Assembly: GCA_964505555.1 (NCBI GenBank)
Contig: CAZDIO010000120.1
Coordinates: 1-62,217 of the forward strand
Direction: 5' to 3'
DNA: 62,217 nucleotides
Origin: CAZDIO01 sp964505555
GTDB lineage: Bacteria > Bdellovibrionota_C > UBA2361 > SZUA-149 > CAZDIO01
Positions 53,556 to 62,109 of this stretch are shown here, piece by piece (the first letter of the stretch is position 1; each line of letters opens with the position of its first letter). The notes under the pieces were generated by a model that made no database searches, was not told the origin of the DNA, and was given only the letters and a program-made list of their open reading frames with translations. Position numbers and translations under genes: made by a program.

Positions 53556-53583
53556 GCCGACCGGTGGTTTATCACCGGTCGGC
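53556..53583. terminator. Strong hairpin after HEAT protein gene
   Basis: GCCGACCGGTG (53556-53566), loop GTTTAT, CACCGGTCGGC (53573-53583), a perfect 11-bp stem located downstream of the minus-strand HEAT gene and of the small membrane ORF; no strong T-run on either side. Confidence 0.6.
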
Positions 53584-53613
53584 CTCTGGAGATAGTGTCT
53601 CCTCCTGTCAGCG

Positions 53614-55092
53614 TTAGGCCACTAGTGCTCTGATAACCTCAACGACCGCGGGGTCTGGGTCCTCGGAAAGTGCTTTTTGTAAGGCTGCTTCTACACTGTC
53701 GCGCCCCTTCCTATGTCGAATAAGCGCTTTTGCAGCCGCAAGACGAACACGACCGTCTTCGTCATTTTCCAGCTCGGAGATCAACACCTCTGTCCTGTTT
53801 GATGTAAGCCCCGGTGCGTTGCCGATGATGGTACAAGCGTCGAGCCGCATCTGCGGATCGGGCTTGCAATCGGTATTACTATCCGCATCATCACTCAAAC
53901 AACGCGACAAATAGGCGACACAATGATTTCCAAGATCAAACCGTGAGTCATCTTCCCGCCGAAGCGCATCATAGTCATCCGTCTGAAGGACTTTCTCTGA
54001 CGGTGTAATCTGAGCGGCGATCCGAAATGCGACCGCACTCATTGAACAGATCCGAGAATAGGCGCGATCACCAGAGCTATGCCGCACGTTTTTCCCCGAC
54101 GCTCTTTTCGCTAGAAATGCGATGATCGCAGTTTCTACCTGTGGGGTTCGACTCCATTTGAGGTAATCAAATAGGTCGAGCGCCACAGACTCGTCGGCGA
54201 AAAGGAGCTCTTCAATCAAACGTAAAATGAGCGATGGCGTGCCCTTTGAAACAGTTTTCGGAGGGGTATGAAGCTCCCTTCTCAAGCCATCAAGATAGAA
54301 ATCACGAAACATCCCCGATGTGATTTCACGAGCTGTGATTAGTAATTGGAACCGAGGATCGCTTTCGTCTGTAATCTGACCCTGAACAACGGCTCTGAGG
54401 AGCTTGCGAAGGAGTTGCTTAAATGCTCGCGAAGGAATTTTTTTGTACTGATAAATCCCGAGCCCTGCTTCCACAGAGGTCGGAACATCGTTGCTAGAGC
54501 AAAGGCGCTCCAACGTCCGATAAATTCGCTCCTCCTCGCTCTGAATTTTCAACCCGCGAAAGACTAGCGCCGCGAAGCGATTCGCCTCCCACGTTTGATC
54601 CTCATCTGCAAATCTCTCCAGTTCTGTAAGATGCTTAGCCGCAGCTACTTTTGCGGCAAGTACAATCTTTGCGGCTGATTCCAGCAGCGGAGTGATCCAC
54701 TCGCTTCTTACAGAAGATCCGCGTTGTATGTTCCGCACAAAGAGAAGAACATACTTGAGGTGTTCTCCCACAGCATCCCCCATTGCAACACCGATCTCGA
54801 GTGCGCGCTCTTTCTTGACAATTTCTTTGTCAAGCTCATCGCCCTCTCCACGCGGGAATGCAGCTGTAAGGGGGTGGAATACTGAATGCACCAGGGTCGG
54901 GGTTACTCTAACGAGCGCTGCTAAAGCACTCTCTACCTTTACCCCCTCCCTCGATGCGGCCAACAAATTCCTCCCTGCCTCAAGTCGCAACTCATCGGAC
55001 AACCCGATCAGTTGCTCCAACGCTCTCGTGTTCTCAGGTTGTCGTTTAAGCGCGTTCAGCGCTTTGGCTAAGGTTCGACGATCAGTGGTCAT
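53614..55092 (-). CDS. HEAT-repeat protein
   Basis: A 492-residue soluble helical protein. Repeats of the HEAT/armadillo type are evident near the C-terminus (DEDGRVRLAAAKALIRHRKG, DPDPAVVEVIRAL) and elsewhere as helix pairs. No signal peptide or catalytic motif. N-terminal sequence RRTLAKALNALKRQPENTRALEQL resembles a scaffold start. A probable protein-interaction protein of unknown partner. The start ATG at 55092 is followed by an ordinary reading. Confidence 0.65.
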   Translation of the reverse strand: MTTDRRTLAKALNALKRQPENTRALEQLIGLSDELRLEAGRNLLAASREGVKVESALAALVRVTPTLVHSVFHPLTAAFPRGEGDELDKEIVKKERALEIGVAMGDAVGEHLKYVLLFVRNIQRGSSVRSEWITPLLESAAKIVLAAKVAAAKHLTELERFADEDQTWEANRFAALVFRGLKIQSEEERIYRTLERLCSSNDVPTSVEAGLGIYQYKKIPSRAFKQLLRKLLRAVVQGQITDESDPRFQLLITAREITSGMFRDFYLDGLRRELHTPPKTVSKGTPSLILRLIEELLFADESVALDLFDYLKWSRTPQVETAIIAFLAKRASGKNVRHSSGDRAYSRICSMSAVAFRIAAQITPSEKVLQTDDYDALRREDDSRFDLGNHCVAYLSRCLSDDADSNTDCKPDPQMRLDACTIIGNAPGLTSNRTEVLISELENDEDGRVRLAAAKALIRHRKGRDSVEAALQKALSEDPDPAVVEVIRALVA

Positions 55093-55251
55093 CGTCTGCT
55101 CCTTTCAGAGGGTTCAAGCTAATAGTTTCTGACGATCAATGGTCATCATCCTACTTCTAGAAGCTTTTTTACCCCAACAAAAACAGCACCCCTCGTTCGG
55201 ACACGCGCCGAAGACAAAGGTGCAAAAAAAACCGAAAATACCAATGGGTAG

Positions 55252-55298
55252 CTTTCGCTTTGTTTTCTAAGTCAGACAAATTTCAAACAAAGCGAAAG
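55252..55298. repeat. 14-bp perfect inverted repeat
   Basis: CTTTCGCTTTGTTT (55252-55265) and AAACAAAGCGAAAG (55285-55298) upstream of the HEAT gene; could be an operator or hairpin. Confidence 0.55.
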
Positions 55299-55574
55299 GT
55301 GAATCTTCTACCGAGTATCGATCGAAAAAGATCAGTTCAATGCGGAATTCTCAAGGAGTTGGTATCATGACAAGCATGTAGTGGGTTGTCAAATCACTCA
55401 CGACAGGCTAGCACCGACTACCTTCCAAAAGTGGTGGATATTAAGTTCCGTGGAATTGGTTTCTATCAACTGGGGCGACGGCTAGGAAGGGTGAAATCCA
55501 TAAAAAGAACTTTCGGAAAAGGAAAGAAGGAAGTTGCAGTTAGAAACCAAACTGAAGACCACGAGAACTTTCCG

Positions 55575-55605
55575 CCGGTGTTACCACAGCATGTGGTAAC
55601 ACCGG
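55575..55605. terminator. Very stable hairpin
   Basis: CCGGTGTTACCACA (55575-55588), loop GCA, TGTGGTAACACCGG (55592-55605), 14-bp perfect stem. It lies just downstream of the small exported protein gene on the minus strand and could terminate it. Confidence 0.6.
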
Positions 55606-55670
55606 TAAAACATTGGGAGGTAACATCAAGTCAGCACACTGATGACTACCGCTAGAAACTCTTAATGTTG

Positions 55671-55976
55671 TTATTGCCTCGGTTCTGCACGCGGCATTCC
55701 CAACGATTCTCCGAGCTTTCGATACTCATCTCCCGTCATTTTCGATTTATTCTGATTCGATGGTACCTCTTCGTTGGATTTTGCCAATAGTGCACGTTCT
55801 AGCGCTGCTACGCGACTTTCAAGTTCGCGTACCTTTGTGATTAATGATTGATCTGACTGCGCTTGGGAACTTGAAGATAGAGAGCCTTCAAATAACGCAA
55901 GAGCCTTATGTGATGGGATCGTCCCTAAGCCAGAAACCACCACACAGAAAATAAACACCCATCGTCTTTTGCTCAT
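55671..55976 (-). CDS. Small exported coiled-coil protein
   Basis: About 101 residues from ATG 55976 (RBS AGGGCAG). A longer N-terminus is possible but this start gives a signal-like segment RRWVFIFCVVVSGLGT. The middle (QSLITKVRELESRVAALERALL) is a short coiled coil. The C-terminus is polar (DEYRKLGESLGMPRAEPRQ). Unknown function. Confidence 0.5.
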   Translation of the reverse strand: MSKRRWVFIFCVVVSGLGTIPSHKALALFEGSLSSSSQAQSDQSLITKVRELESRVAALERALLAKSNEEVPSNQNKSKMTGDEYRKLGESLGMPRAEPRQ

Positions 55977-56343
55977 GATCTGCCCTTCCATTTCAAAAAA
56001 ATGATAAAAACTCATAGCTGCAACAGCACTGTTGCAACCTACCAACAACTTCCTACTCATATGTTAATCTCTGTGTGCGTTATAACAGAACGAAGCGTCA
56101 TTTCAAAGAAAGCCCAAAGCCGTGAACTTTATGGATACTTCCCTCGACTATGTCGATAACGACTCCAGACAAATGGCTGCTTGCTGGATTGGAGCACGTT
56201 GGGAGCCGCTCTTTCTTCGACCGTATACTTATGATTAAATACTCCTGAAATATATATGGGAGGATCTCGCGGGGATCCCGTTTTATTAGTTCGGTAGCTG
56301 TCTGGAAAACAGATGGTGGAGATGATCGAAAGTTAGGTTAGAT

Positions 56344-56781
56344 ATGAAGCTAGTGCTGTTCAAACGAATAATGGCGGTTGTGGCTGTTGCTCTCGGTGTC
56401 GGCTGCTTTATCCTTGCAGTCGGTGTAATGATGAAACTTAATACACCGGAGTATCGGGACACGTTTACGCAATGGATTGCCTTCGTAGCCGTTTTCATAG
56501 GAGGACCTATGCTCAGCGGTGCTATCTATAAGGTGATACTTTTTTGTTTCTATGGTCGCTCTGAAGAAACGAAGGAGGTCGCTCGAGAATGGACAGGCGA
56601 TTGCCTTGCATCTGCCGGCATAGCACTTGGGCTTGTGATAGGTATAAGCATAGTGTCCTTCGCTCTGTTTCCTGAAGGACTGAAAGGAACGTGGTACGAA
56701 TTGATCGTGATCGGTTTCTTCGTCGTCTTTCTTTCTACTGCGCTGTACCTCAAAAGCATGCTTCGAACAACGAAAGCTTAA
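56344..56781 (+). CDS. Four-helix membrane protein
   Basis: A 145-residue protein with four hydrophobic segments (IMAVVAVALGVGCFILAVG, WIAFVAVFIGGPMLSGAIYK, ASAGIALGLVIGISIVSFA, LIVIGFFVVFLSTALYL) and a short charged loop in the middle (YGRSEETKEVAREWTGD). No family recognised. A terminator-like hairpin (56808-56823) follows. Confidence 0.6.
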   Translation: MKLVLFKRIMAVVAVALGVGCFILAVGVMMKLNTPEYRDTFTQWIAFVAVFIGGPMLSGAIYKVILFCFYGRSEETKEVAREWTGDCLASAGIALGLVIGISIVSFALFPEGLKGTWYELIVIGFFVVFLSTALYLKSMLRTTKA

Positions 56782-56807
56782 CTGGTTCAATTCTTGGTTA
56801 AATTCCC

Positions 56808-56823
56808 GGCGGGATTTCCCGCC
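56808..56823 (+). terminator. Short GC-rich terminator
   Basis: GGCGGG-ATTT-CCCGCC, 27 nt after the stop codon of the membrane protein. Confidence 0.5.
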
Positions 56824-56889
56824 CCATCAAATGTCTCCGTAGCGGACGCGGAATGGTCGCGAACCCGCGAACTGGTGGATGTCAACTCG

Positions 56890-57110
56890 AAAAAGGCAAC
56901 AACCTCAAGTGTTTATATAATAATTAAACCACTCAGCATCGACAACACGTAATGCCTGATATCATTACATGTGAAACATCTATCGACTAAGAAGCAACCA
57001 ATGTGCCTGACCTCTATCAGCATGCCGTGTTTTTAAATCCTCTCCTGATCGCTCTTGTCATTCGAATAACAAATAAATCTGTGATAAGTAATATTTGCCT
57101 TTTCGGCAAA
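56890..57110 (+). pseudogene. Truncated copy of the small membrane ORF
   Basis: The DNA from about 57004 (CCTGACCTCTATCAGCATGC) parallels the 53249 ORF: DLYQHAVFLNP-LLIAL is retained, but the initial ATG region differs and the sequence diverges after the first half of the hydrophobic helix. Upstream sequence also resembles that of the intact copy. Probably a decaying duplicate. Confidence 0.5.
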
Positions 57111-57155
57111 GTGTTCTTTAACAAACTTACATTGGCAGAATTGATCTTTAAAAAC

Positions 57156-57198
57156 TGCACTCTATCCCCCGAGCATTGTTACTCGGAGATCGAGTGCA
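57156..57198. repeat. Nested hairpin upstream of unknown gene
   Basis: TGCACTC (57156-57162) pairs with GAGTGCA (57192-57198), and inside it CCGAG (57169-57173) with CTCGG (57182-57186). It lies about 90 nt upstream of the gene at 57290. Confidence 0.45.
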
Positions 57199-57289
57199 GC
57201 ACCACCTAACGTACTGGTTTTATGGTCGAAGACCACATTGACAACATATTGAACAGTAGCTTTCCAATGAAGAAAGGGGATAGTGAAAA

Positions 57290-58156
57290 ATGTTGGATGA
57301 AAGATGGACAGTAGACGGCAAATTTGGCCTTCGATGGTTAGAGGGTAAATGTCCTCATGCAGGAAGCAATCCCCCGCAATCAATCGGGCAGCGCTTCGAT
57401 CTTCGAGGGAAAAAGGTGAGGTTCTCGATATCAGCAGATCAAACCGCCGGCTATTTTGAGGCGTTTGGCTGCTGGGTTACCTTTCCCGCCAATAAGAGGG
57501 CAACATTTCAATCAACTCACCGACTCCAGGATTTCCGGGCTATTTCACTTGCCAAATTGGGATCGCTCGTCACGGCGAGAGTTTTTGGTTCCACCGTCTG
57601 CGCTTCATTTCGCGTAACAGTCAATTTATTGAGCGGCGACGCCACTGTCGATAAGCTCACCGAAGAAGAGATGATGGAGGAGCTCTGCGGCATAACAGCG
57701 CCTCCTGAAGGAAGCGCTCCAGTTGCACCCTATGGCGAAGGGAGATGTGCACCTGATTTCTGGACTCGACCTCACCATCCCCTTCCTGCCGGAGCTGATC
57801 AGATGGCGTCAGTGCTTCAGCCAGCAAGTTGTAAGCTGACTCACGTTCTTGCTCTTCGAGTCGTACAATGGGACAGGTTCTTCGATGGGGTTCCGAGAGG
57901 ATCGGTCATCCTTCAGATGGGAGACCACTTTATGGATCTCGGCATAACCCCCGATCCTGCCGAAACATTGGGAAGATACGATTCAACGATCAGGTATCAG
58001 ATCGTGACCTCCAACAATGCTGTTTTCGTTACCGGCCATGCCATCAACGGACCCGATCGGGGCAAGCAAGCGCGTCTCTGGTGTGTCCGTAACGGTCCAA
58101 GTGGAGACTGGCGAGGAGGGCTTGATCCATTCATCAGTAGCGCGGGCTCTAGTTAA
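57290..58156 (+). CDS. Hypothetical soluble protein
   Basis: A 288-residue protein (ATG 57290, RBS AAAGGGG). No signal peptide or membrane segment. Contains Cys/Trp-rich N-terminus (WLEGKCPHAGSNPP) and later LVVQWDRFFDGVPRGSVILQMGDHFMDLG, without a motif I can name. Beta-strand-rich. The function is unknown. It seems monocistronic. Confidence 0.55.
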   Translation: MLDERWTVDGKFGLRWLEGKCPHAGSNPPQSIGQRFDLRGKKVRFSISADQTAGYFEAFGCWVTFPANKRATFQSTHRLQDFRAISLAKLGSLVTARVFGSTVCASFRVTVNLLSGDATVDKLTEEEMMEELCGITAPPEGSAPVAPYGEGRCAPDFWTRPHHPLPAGADQMASVLQPASCKLTHVLALRVVQWDRFFDGVPRGSVILQMGDHFMDLGITPDPAETLGRYDSTIRYQIVTSNNAVFVTGHAINGPDRGKQARLWCVRNGPSGDWRGGLDPFISSAGSS

Positions 58157-58373
58157 CAAAAATCCACAACAGCACCAAACGACGGGTCTTCTCTGTCGTT
58201 TCGATCTAAAGTTTTACCGAAGGGAGTTAAAGCGTGGTGGTGCTGCACGCTTTTTGTCTGGACCGTTCCCAAAGACATCAGAACAAAGGGATATGATCTC
58301 GATTACTCGGCCTCTTTATGCCACCGCAAACCAGGGATAAATCGGCTACCCTCCACAAGACCATTGCTATTGA

Positions 58374-58709
58374 TCAATTTAAAGAGGTGTAAGAACGCTC
58401 CCTTTCTAGGGCATGAGAGAAGCTGACAAGACGTCGAAGGAGTGAATTATAACGAGAAAAGGCATCTACTCCGTACCGTTCTTCAAGTAACTCATAGAGT
58501 CGGTGCTCATACGGAAGCTGGAGTGAATGATTCGGTGGAATGTGGATTCCTAGTCGCCCCAAGCGCTTTGCTGCAATTTGAAGGGCCAACACCTCTTCAG
58601 AGAGAACTCCAGAGGTGAGATCTCTTAATCCTTTGACAATAAGCTCAGCGCCGGGAAGACCGGAAAATTGTGTTGCTTGAGAAGAACCTTCCTTTGCCAT
58701 ATCATGCAT
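58374..58709 (-). CDS. Small helical partner of nucleotidyltransferase
   Basis: A 111-residue helical protein whose start overlaps the end of the upstream nucleotidyltransferase gene by 8 nt, so the two are translationally coupled. No HTH or catalytic motif is obvious. Contains LYELLEERYGVDAFSRYNSLLRRL. By analogy with two-gene nucleotidyltransferase loci it may be a partner or antitoxin-like subunit; this is inference from gene arrangement. Confidence 0.55.
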   Translation of the reverse strand: MHDMAKEGSSQATQFSGLPGAELIVKGLRDLTSGVLSEEVLALQIAAKRLGRLGIHIPPNHSLQLPYEHRLYELLEERYGVDAFSRYNSLLRRLVSFSHALERERSYTSLN

Positions 58710-59229
58710 GAGCTTCCAAAAACTCGTTCATTTTTCGTTCAAACTCTCTTTCGTCAATTGCTGGATAACGAATCAGGGAAGATTTTATTTTGGTAAATGT
58801 TTGGCGAATGTGATCGAGATTAATAAGTCCTTTCTCAATCAGAGCTTTTATATCTAAAAGGTCCTGTTCGTGTCCCCGCTCTAATTTGGCAAGAGCCTGT
58901 GTAGCGAGATCGTAATGAAAAAAACTGACTTTCCCAACGGTTCTAATAAAAATACTTTTCTCGCGCCAATCAGAGGGAGGGGGGATAAACTGGTCTGGCG
59001 CCGCTAGTTCAATATTGATATCAAGTTCATTTTTTAATGAAGCGATCCCCTCAAAAACACCGTCTGGTTCAGGATCGAGCTTCAAATCAATATCGATAGT
59101 TTGGTCTCGACAGTCAAAGAGCAACATCGTTACTCCTCCCGTAAAATAAACATTCCCCGGACTCAACGCTGCCTCAGCGAGCTTTTCCATAAACCGGTTT
59201 ATCTTCATTTTATCAATGCTTCTTCTCAC
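58702..59229 (-). CDS. Nucleotidyltransferase-fold protein (DUF6036/AbiEii-like)
   Basis: A 175-residue protein with the nucleotidyltransferase core: GGVTMLLFDCRDQTIDIDLKLD has the GG and D-x-D acidic pair expected for metal binding, with a third acidic candidate in LDINIEL. The start is GTG 59229 or ATG 59208. The family includes toxins of type IV toxin-antitoxin pairs such as AbiEii and other tRNA- or ATP-modifying enzymes. It is first of the two-gene pair with the small protein at 58374-58709. Confidence 0.7.
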   Translation of the reverse strand: MRRSIDKMKINRFMEKLAEAALSPGNVYFTGGVTMLLFDCRDQTIDIDLKLDPEPDGVFEGIASLKNELDINIELAAPDQFIPPPSDWREKSIFIRTVGKVSFFHYDLATQALAKLERGHEQDLLDIKALIEKGLINLDHIRQTFTKIKSSLIRYPAIDEREFERKMNEFLEAHA

Positions 59230-59271
59230 AGAAAAAAGTCATACCACTTTTCAATATTTAATGTCTAGGAA

Positions 59272-59427
59272 ATGCTCCCTCTCTGGCCCAACAACTCAAA
59301 GACAGCGCCAGGTATTTTATTACGTTCTGCTTGGTTAACCTTTGCAGGTCTTGCTCTCCCACTGCTTCTCTTGAATCGTGCGTGGCTGTTGTTCCTACGA
59401 TTTTCTCAACGAGGCCCTTCGGCATAG
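59272..59427 (+). CDS. Possible 51-residue membrane peptide
   Basis: ATG 59272 to TAG 59427. Reads MLPLWPNNSKTAPGILLRS then a hydrophobic helix (AWLTFAGLALPLLLLNRAWLLF) and a basic tail LRFSQRG. AGGA precedes the ATG too closely (2 nt). Supported only by composition. Confidence 0.3.
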   Translation: MLPLWPNNSKTAPGILLRSAWLTFAGLALPLLLLNRAWLLFLRFSQRGPSA

Positions 59428-59544
59428 CAGCCTCATTTTTCCTGGCAGGTTAGATTTCAAATATCAAAACTGCTAAACTCTTTGTTAAAGGGAGGAAGTT
59501 AAAGGTTACTAACGTGGATTGAATAATCCCGGAAAGGAATTTCA

Positions 59545-59814
59545 ATGCTGGAACTTAGTTTTTGGTTTGCTGCTTTAATCCTTTGTGCTGGACTAAGTGG
59601 TGCGGCATGGAGAGATAAAGACCCGATTTTGTGGAACATCTTCATTACAGTCGCCATAGTGGCAGCATTTACAATGTGCTGCCTCAAGGCAAGAACGTTC
59701 TCTCCAACAGCTGTTGATATTGTTTTCTTATCGGGAGGTCTCATCGCCATTTCATTGCGTCGCTGGGCTGCCTCACGCATTCCAGTAAGACGAGGGTCGT
59801 TACAAAGAAAGTAA
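59545..59814 (+). CDS. Small membrane protein
   Basis: An 89-residue reading with two to three hydrophobic segments (LELSFWFAALILCAGLSGAA, WNIFITVAIVAAFTMCC, IVFLSGGLIAISL) and a basic C-terminus. RBS GGAAAGGA lies 6 nt before ATG. No family recognised. Confidence 0.5.
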   Translation: MLELSFWFAALILCAGLSGAAWRDKDPILWNIFITVAIVAAFTMCCLKARTFSPTAVDIVFLSGGLIAISLRRWAASRIPVRRGSLQRK

Positions 59815-60015
59815 GAGATCGTGCGGTCTCAAACAAGTATTTCAAATACACGACAGTTTTGACGATGTGGACAGGTGGCAAATCTTGAGCGGGTTTTCTA
59901 CTTCTCCCTTCGTCATACAGCACTCAGCTTAACTTATCCTCAGAACAATCGGTATACGAATGGCGTTAAATTAAAACGCCATTTGTCGGCATACTAAATT
60001 GTTTGTATGAACTAA

Positions 60016-60630
60016 TTACGACTCACCTCTTCTTCCTTTCTTCCCAAACACAACGGCGCAACTTGATTGTAACAACTCTCCCCCCGGCAGGCTTAAGTGT
60101 GCTGCATTTATCTCTACGGATTCGCCACTAGCGAGTGTTAACTGTTGGCAGGAATAGAGATTCGGTTTTATTGCCTTTTGACTTCCTGTTGAGGCATGAA
60201 CCACACCTACGGAGGTAGTACTATTTTCAGTAACCTCGGTATAGGTCAGTTGTGAGGTAATATTACACACCCCCCAACGAGTTGAATCGCTCCTATCACC
60301 TCCTTTCGTAACAAGGGCTGTGAGATGATGTGAAAGTTCATACTTTTTACCATTCATAGCAACCGTCATAATTCGGGGAGCAAAGCTAATCGGACTGATC
60401 GTAAGAGGGTTTCCTACAAAATTATAAGCAGGGGTGTAAGGAGGAGTAATCTCAAATGGTTGCAACTGTCCACTGTTTGAATACTTATCAAGAACACGAG
60501 ACGGTCCTAAAGGGCTTGAGGATGTCCAGAATGTACATCGAAAGATCGCTGTTTCGATCTCCTGAGAAAAAGCACTCTGCGGAATTAGATAAAAGAAGAC
60601 GACAAAAACGAACCACAATCGACTATTCAT
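60016..60630 (-). CDS. Secreted hypothetical protein
   Basis: A 204-residue exported protein (signal peptide ending QSAFSQ). Mature part is Ser/Thr-rich, beta-prone, with four Cys (IFRCTFW, WGVCNIT, YSCQQL, SSCAVVF). C-terminus basic GKKGRRGES. No family recognised. Confidence 0.55.
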   Translation of the reverse strand: MNSRLWFVFVVFFYLIPQSAFSQEIETAIFRCTFWTSSSPLGPSRVLDKYSNSGQLQPFEITPPYTPAYNFVGNPLTISPISFAPRIMTVAMNGKKYELSHHLTALVTKGGDRSDSTRWGVCNITSQLTYTEVTENSTTSVGVVHASTGSQKAIKPNLYSCQQLTLASGESVEINAAHLSLPGGELLQSSCAVVFGKKGRRGES

Positions 60631-61062
60631 AGATTCCTCCGCTAGCTTAATAAGTTAAGGTTCATCATAATACCTCTACTGCTGTTGGAATGTCTACTGA
60701 AGAGATTACTCGCTATTAAAACAAAAGAAACCCCGCTCTTTCCGGGCTGTGTGGATGGAAACCGTATTGCATTCTCCTTATTCACAGGATAATCTCTTAT
60801 GCTTCTTTCTGTGTTAGTTCTCATCTCGTTGTTGAGTAGATGTCGAGAATGCCGCTTCTCATTGTTAATATCTAAATCCTCTTATGTGATGTTAGCTACA
60901 GTGAAGGCTACCTACAATGAGGTGCGGCAGTAGTTAATGAGATAAGGTTTTTTTAGGTGTCGTTCTTCCTTTCTGAAATGTTCTGTTCACAGATATCTAC
61001 GTTCAAGCTGAATGTTTAGTAGCAGTTTGAACGTGGATATTCTGATTTCAAGAACCTCAACC
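60631..61062. other. Intergenic region with a hairpin
   Basis: No ORF of note. ATATCTACGTTCAA (60993-61006) and TTGAACGTGGATAT (61027-61040) form a 14-bp stem with one wobble, just upstream of the unknown gene at 61079. Confidence 0.45.
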
Positions 61063-61078
61063 AGGAAGGATGACTACG

Positions 61079-62017
61079 ATGAACCAAACTCAAATGGCTC
61101 TTTTACCTTTCGTCAGTTCTATAAACTCTGCACTGGCAATTCTGTGGCCTCCATTGCGAGGAGAAAAGGCGGGAGCAACGAATCAATCGTTGGCAGTGCT
61201 TATGGCATTAGCCGCTCAATTGTTCCGTCACGCTAGAAACCATGGTGGAATGTGTGATGAGATACAAAAAGCATTAAGGATAATAGAAGAGTTAAACCAG
61301 ATCCAGGGAGATGCAGCGCAACAGCGGGTCAACAGGAAACTCGAAGAATGTATAGGCATTGTCGGAGTTTCGTGTTGCACGAGTATCTCCGCACCTACGC
61401 CGAAACAGTATCTCCCTGAGTTACTTGAACTCGAGGCTGCTGTGCTCAGCACGATCCTTGCTCTGAAAATCCCTTGGGGTGCAAATCAAAACGGGTTACT
61501 GCACGGGCTTTTTTCTTTGCTTGTGCCGTGCTATCACGTACTGACCGACCAGGCTCTGAATGCAAACAAAGCAAAGCTGGTAGCAGCAATTGAGATACTC
61601 ATAGAGAGCAGAGATCGCTTGAGAGCGGGATCTGCTGAAGGAGTAACTCAAATGATGCAAACAGCATGTGAAGCGTTTGATGGGCAAACTCGCGAACTCG
61701 AGTACCATTATGGATCTCACAGTATCCCGACCCCCATACCGCTTTCTTGCCTCTTTCGTTGGACCTCGTCGTTTCGTGCGAGTCTTTTTTCTCCGAAAGG
61801 GGATTGGGGCACAAAGAACCAGGCTTTGCAGGCGCTAGCCGCTTTTACCTCACGTTGTGCTGAAGCAATGCAGCGTGATGATGATGAGACTGCCTCCCTT
61901 GTTCAGGACGCAGTAACGGAACTTGCGTGCGAATGTAACACCGCCGCGAGTGGAAGTTCAAACTTCCTGCTCCGTTCCATAGATCGGTTAAGGAAGTTGC
62001 TAGGATCGGTGAGATAA
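61079..62017 (+). CDS. Unknown helical protein
   Basis: A protein of 312 residues from ATG 61079, 9 nt after AGGAAGG (ATG 61070 is too close to it). Two similar helical regions are visible (NQSLAVLMALAAQLFRHARN and NQALQALAAFTSRCAEAMQ), preceded in each by a WPP/GDWG-like turn, which hints at an internal duplication. No signal or motif. Ends at a strong terminator. Confidence 0.55.
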   Translation: MNQTQMALLPFVSSINSALAILWPPLRGEKAGATNQSLAVLMALAAQLFRHARNHGGMCDEIQKALRIIEELNQIQGDAAQQRVNRKLEECIGIVGVSCCTSISAPTPKQYLPELLELEAAVLSTILALKIPWGANQNGLLHGLFSLLVPCYHVLTDQALNANKAKLVAAIEILIESRDRLRAGSAEGVTQMMQTACEAFDGQTRELEYHYGSHSIPTPIPLSCLFRWTSSFRASLFSPKGDWGTKNQALQALAAFTSRCAEAMQRDDDETASLVQDAVTELACECNTAASGSSNFLLRSIDRLRKLLGSVR

Positions 62018-62068
62018 TCCCACCTGACACGTGCAACTTTTTCTCTGTATATTCTTCTCTGTATATTT

Positions 62069-62109
62069 CGGGGCGGAAAAACCGTTTGGGATATGGTTTT
62101 TCCGCCCCG
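62069..62109 (+). terminator. Rho-independent terminator
   Basis: CGGGGCGGAAAAACC (62069-62083) pairs perfectly with GGTTTTTCCGCCCCG (62095-62109), followed at short distance by T-runs (62117-62122). A direct repeat TTCTCTGTATAT precedes it. Confidence 0.8.

Noticed and set aside
55386..55655. 89-residue ORF
   Set aside because: TTG start, no homology sensed, and it runs across a perfect 14-bp terminator-like hairpin.
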